Assembly: GCA_031254735.1 (NCBI GenBank)
Contig: JAIRTU010000233.1
Coordinates: forward strand, 1 to 8,041
Direction of reading: 5' to 3'
Length of the DNA: 8,041 bases
Source: Bacteroidales bacterium
GTDB taxonomy: Bacteria > Bacteroidota > Bacteroidia > Bacteroidales > WCHB1-69
The translations under genes and the position numbers were made by a program. Shown one piece after another: positions 7,017 through 8,041 of the stretch (position 1 is the stretch's first letter; every line of letters starts with the position of its first letter). The notes beneath the pieces are model-generated. The model had not been told where the DNA came from. It ran no database searches and worked only from the letters and a program-made list of their open reading frames with translations.

Positions 7017-7851
7017 GCAAATTTTTAACGAAACTATCTTTGAAAAATCAAAGGCAGATTTGTTAGAAAAAATCGCGAATAATCCGTCAAGATATATCGG
7101 ATTATTTCGCCCAACAAAACCAAAGGCGAAAATTTTACAAAATTTACTTCAATCGCACGAAATCCGTTTTGGAGATGCTTTTGAATACGCAATAGAAAAA
7201 TATCTCGAATTGAAAGGTTGCAAAATTTTGCAAAAGAAATACACACTTGAAAATGGTAATGTTTTGAACATTGATCAATGTTTCAAAAAAGGAAACAAAG
7301 TGTATTTTATTGAACAAAAAGTGCGTGATGATCATGATTCAACGAAGAAACGCGGACAAATTCAGAATTTTGAAAAGAAATTAGATTTAATGCTTTCAAT
7401 GTATCCTGAAAAACAGTTGGTTGGTATTTTTTACTTTATAGATTCTGATTTGGCGAAAAATCGTAATTTTTACACAGCAGAACTCGAAAAAATGACAGAC
7501 GATTATGGTGTAGAAACTCAAATTTATTACGGAAAATCATTATTTGATTATTTAGGTTATTCTGATATTTGGACAGAAATTTTGAATCACTTAAAACAAT
7601 GGAAAGAAGAAATTCCCGATTTGCCTGAAATAAATTTTGACTTAGATTCTAATCATACATTTAATGAAATAAAAGATATTAAACCATTATATTTCAGGAA
7701 GTTATTAAAAAATGAAGAACTATTTGACGAAATTGTTTTGACTTTATTTCCCCAAAAGACAACTTTACATTTATTGTTAAACTATTTTAATGGCAAGTAC
7801 GAAACAATTTATAAAAATCTTGCAAATAGTTTAAGTGAAAAATTGAGATAA
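6997..7851 (+). CDS. type II restriction endonuclease, HinfI-like (predicted GANTC)
   Basis: This 284-residue protein is the likely nuclease partner of the preceding methyltransferase. It closely resembles what I recall of R.HinfI (roughly 260 residues), notably PSRYIGLFRPTKPKAKILQN, LLQSHEIRFGDAFE and VYFIEQKVRDDHDSTKKRGQ. A PD-(D/E)xK-type site can be read as Glu63 (GDAFE), Asp93 (LNIDQCF), Glu106 and Lys108 (FIEQK). It would cut unmethylated GANTC as a cytoplasmic dimer. The ATG at 6997 is preferred over one at 6988 because MNYNQFKQIFNET aligns with the HinfI start. The gene overlaps the methyltransferase end by 20 bases in another frame, so translation may be coupled and the methylase made first. 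No controller protein gene is present. GC is low: 15 of 60 bases at 7381-7440. The gene is intact. Confidence 0.9.
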   Translation: MNYNQFKQIFNETIFEKSKADLLEKIANNPSRYIGLFRPTKPKAKILQNLLQSHEIRFGDAFEYAIEKYLELKGCKILQKKYTLENGNVLNIDQCFKKGNKVYFIEQKVRDDHDSTKKRGQIQNFEKKLDLMLSMYPEKQLVGIFYFIDSDLAKNRNFYTAELEKMTDDYGVETQIYYGKSLFDYLGYSDIWTEILNHLKQWKEEIPDLPEINFDLDSNHTFNEIKDIKPLYFRKLLKNEELFDEIVLTLFPQKTTLHLLLNYFNGKYETIYKNLANSLSEKLR

Positions 7852-7865
7852 AAATTATTTGCATT

Positions 7866-8041
7866 ATGCCTAATAATCTTTTAATCCATTCCGACAATCT
7901 CGCAGGTTTGCAATACCTTTTTAATAACGGTTTTGCAGGTAAAATCGACTTGGTATATATTGACCCGCCATACGCCACAGGTGGCAATTTCACCATTACC
8001 AACGGCAGAGCGACAACCATTAGTAATTCCAAGAACGGAAA
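7866..8041 (+). CDS. second DPPY-motif DNA methyltransferase (5' end only)
   Basis: An ATG at 7866 opens 58 codons that run off the right edge. The start (NNLLIHSDNLAGLQYL) and KIDLVYIDPPYATGGNF, followed by TITNGRATTISNSKNG, are the N-terminal block of a beta-class site-specific DNA methyltransferase, with the catalytic DPPY at residues about 33-36. It resembles N-terminal parts of type III Mod and of several type II adenine methylases in which SDNL or GDNL precedes IDPPY. Its target cannot be told. It begins 14 bases after the nuclease stop and is probably in the same operon. Its base composition is richer in GC (25 of 60 bases at 7921-7980) than the two genes before it, which suggests a different origin. 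Any partner nuclease lies beyond the window. Confidence 0.85.
   Translation, partial: MPNNLLIHSDNLAGLQYLFNNGFAGKIDLVYIDPPYATGGNFTITNGRATTISNSKNG

Overview
The window looks like a chromosomal stretch from a Bacteroidales bacterium (phylum Bacteroidota). The grounds are a type 3 prolyl-tRNA synthetase of the Bacteroides kind, a FadL-type outer-membrane barrel next to a Tyr-rich lipoprotein, A-rich gene leaders mostly without Shine-Dalgarno sequences, and matches to the Bacteroidota -7 promoter element TAnnTTTG. The genus cannot be fixed from the sequence.

Left part (1-3196), minus strand: an envelope pair. A Tyr-rich, repeat-bearing lipoprotein gene (1512-3140) is followed 39 bases later by an OmpP1/FadL-like beta-barrel gene. 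The barrel gene starts at 1472 and runs off the left edge, probably lacking only its last few codons. Both are probably read from a compact divergent promoter at 3181-3196, a perfect 16-bp palindrome that carries a TAnnTTTG element on each strand.

Middle (3242-5530), plus strand: housekeeping genes. proS (type 3 ProRS) and xth (exonuclease III family) lie 48 bases apart and may be cotranscribed. An intergenic stretch follows (5531-5691) with a good TAnnTTTG promoter match, then a 40-codon reading frame (5692-5814) that looks like the broken 5' end of a host gene.

Right part (5829-8041), plus strand: a DNA modification and restriction block that is much poorer in GC than the left and middle. 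It holds a beta-class adenine methyltransferase closely resembling M.HinfI, a restriction endonuclease resembling R.HinfI that overlaps it by 20 bases, and 14 bases later the start of a second DPPY methyltransferase cut by the right edge. The methyltransferase and nuclease together predict a type II system acting on GANTC. The third gene returns to a higher GC content, which suggests a mosaic island assembled from different sources. The old promoter and gene start at 5649-5814 may now supply transcription to the acquired genes.

I see no tRNA, rRNA, CRISPR array, insertion sequence or integrase in the window. The possible new points are the palindromic divergent promoter, the truncated gene at the island junction, and the second methyltransferase appended to the HinfI-like pair. 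No wholly unknown system is evident.
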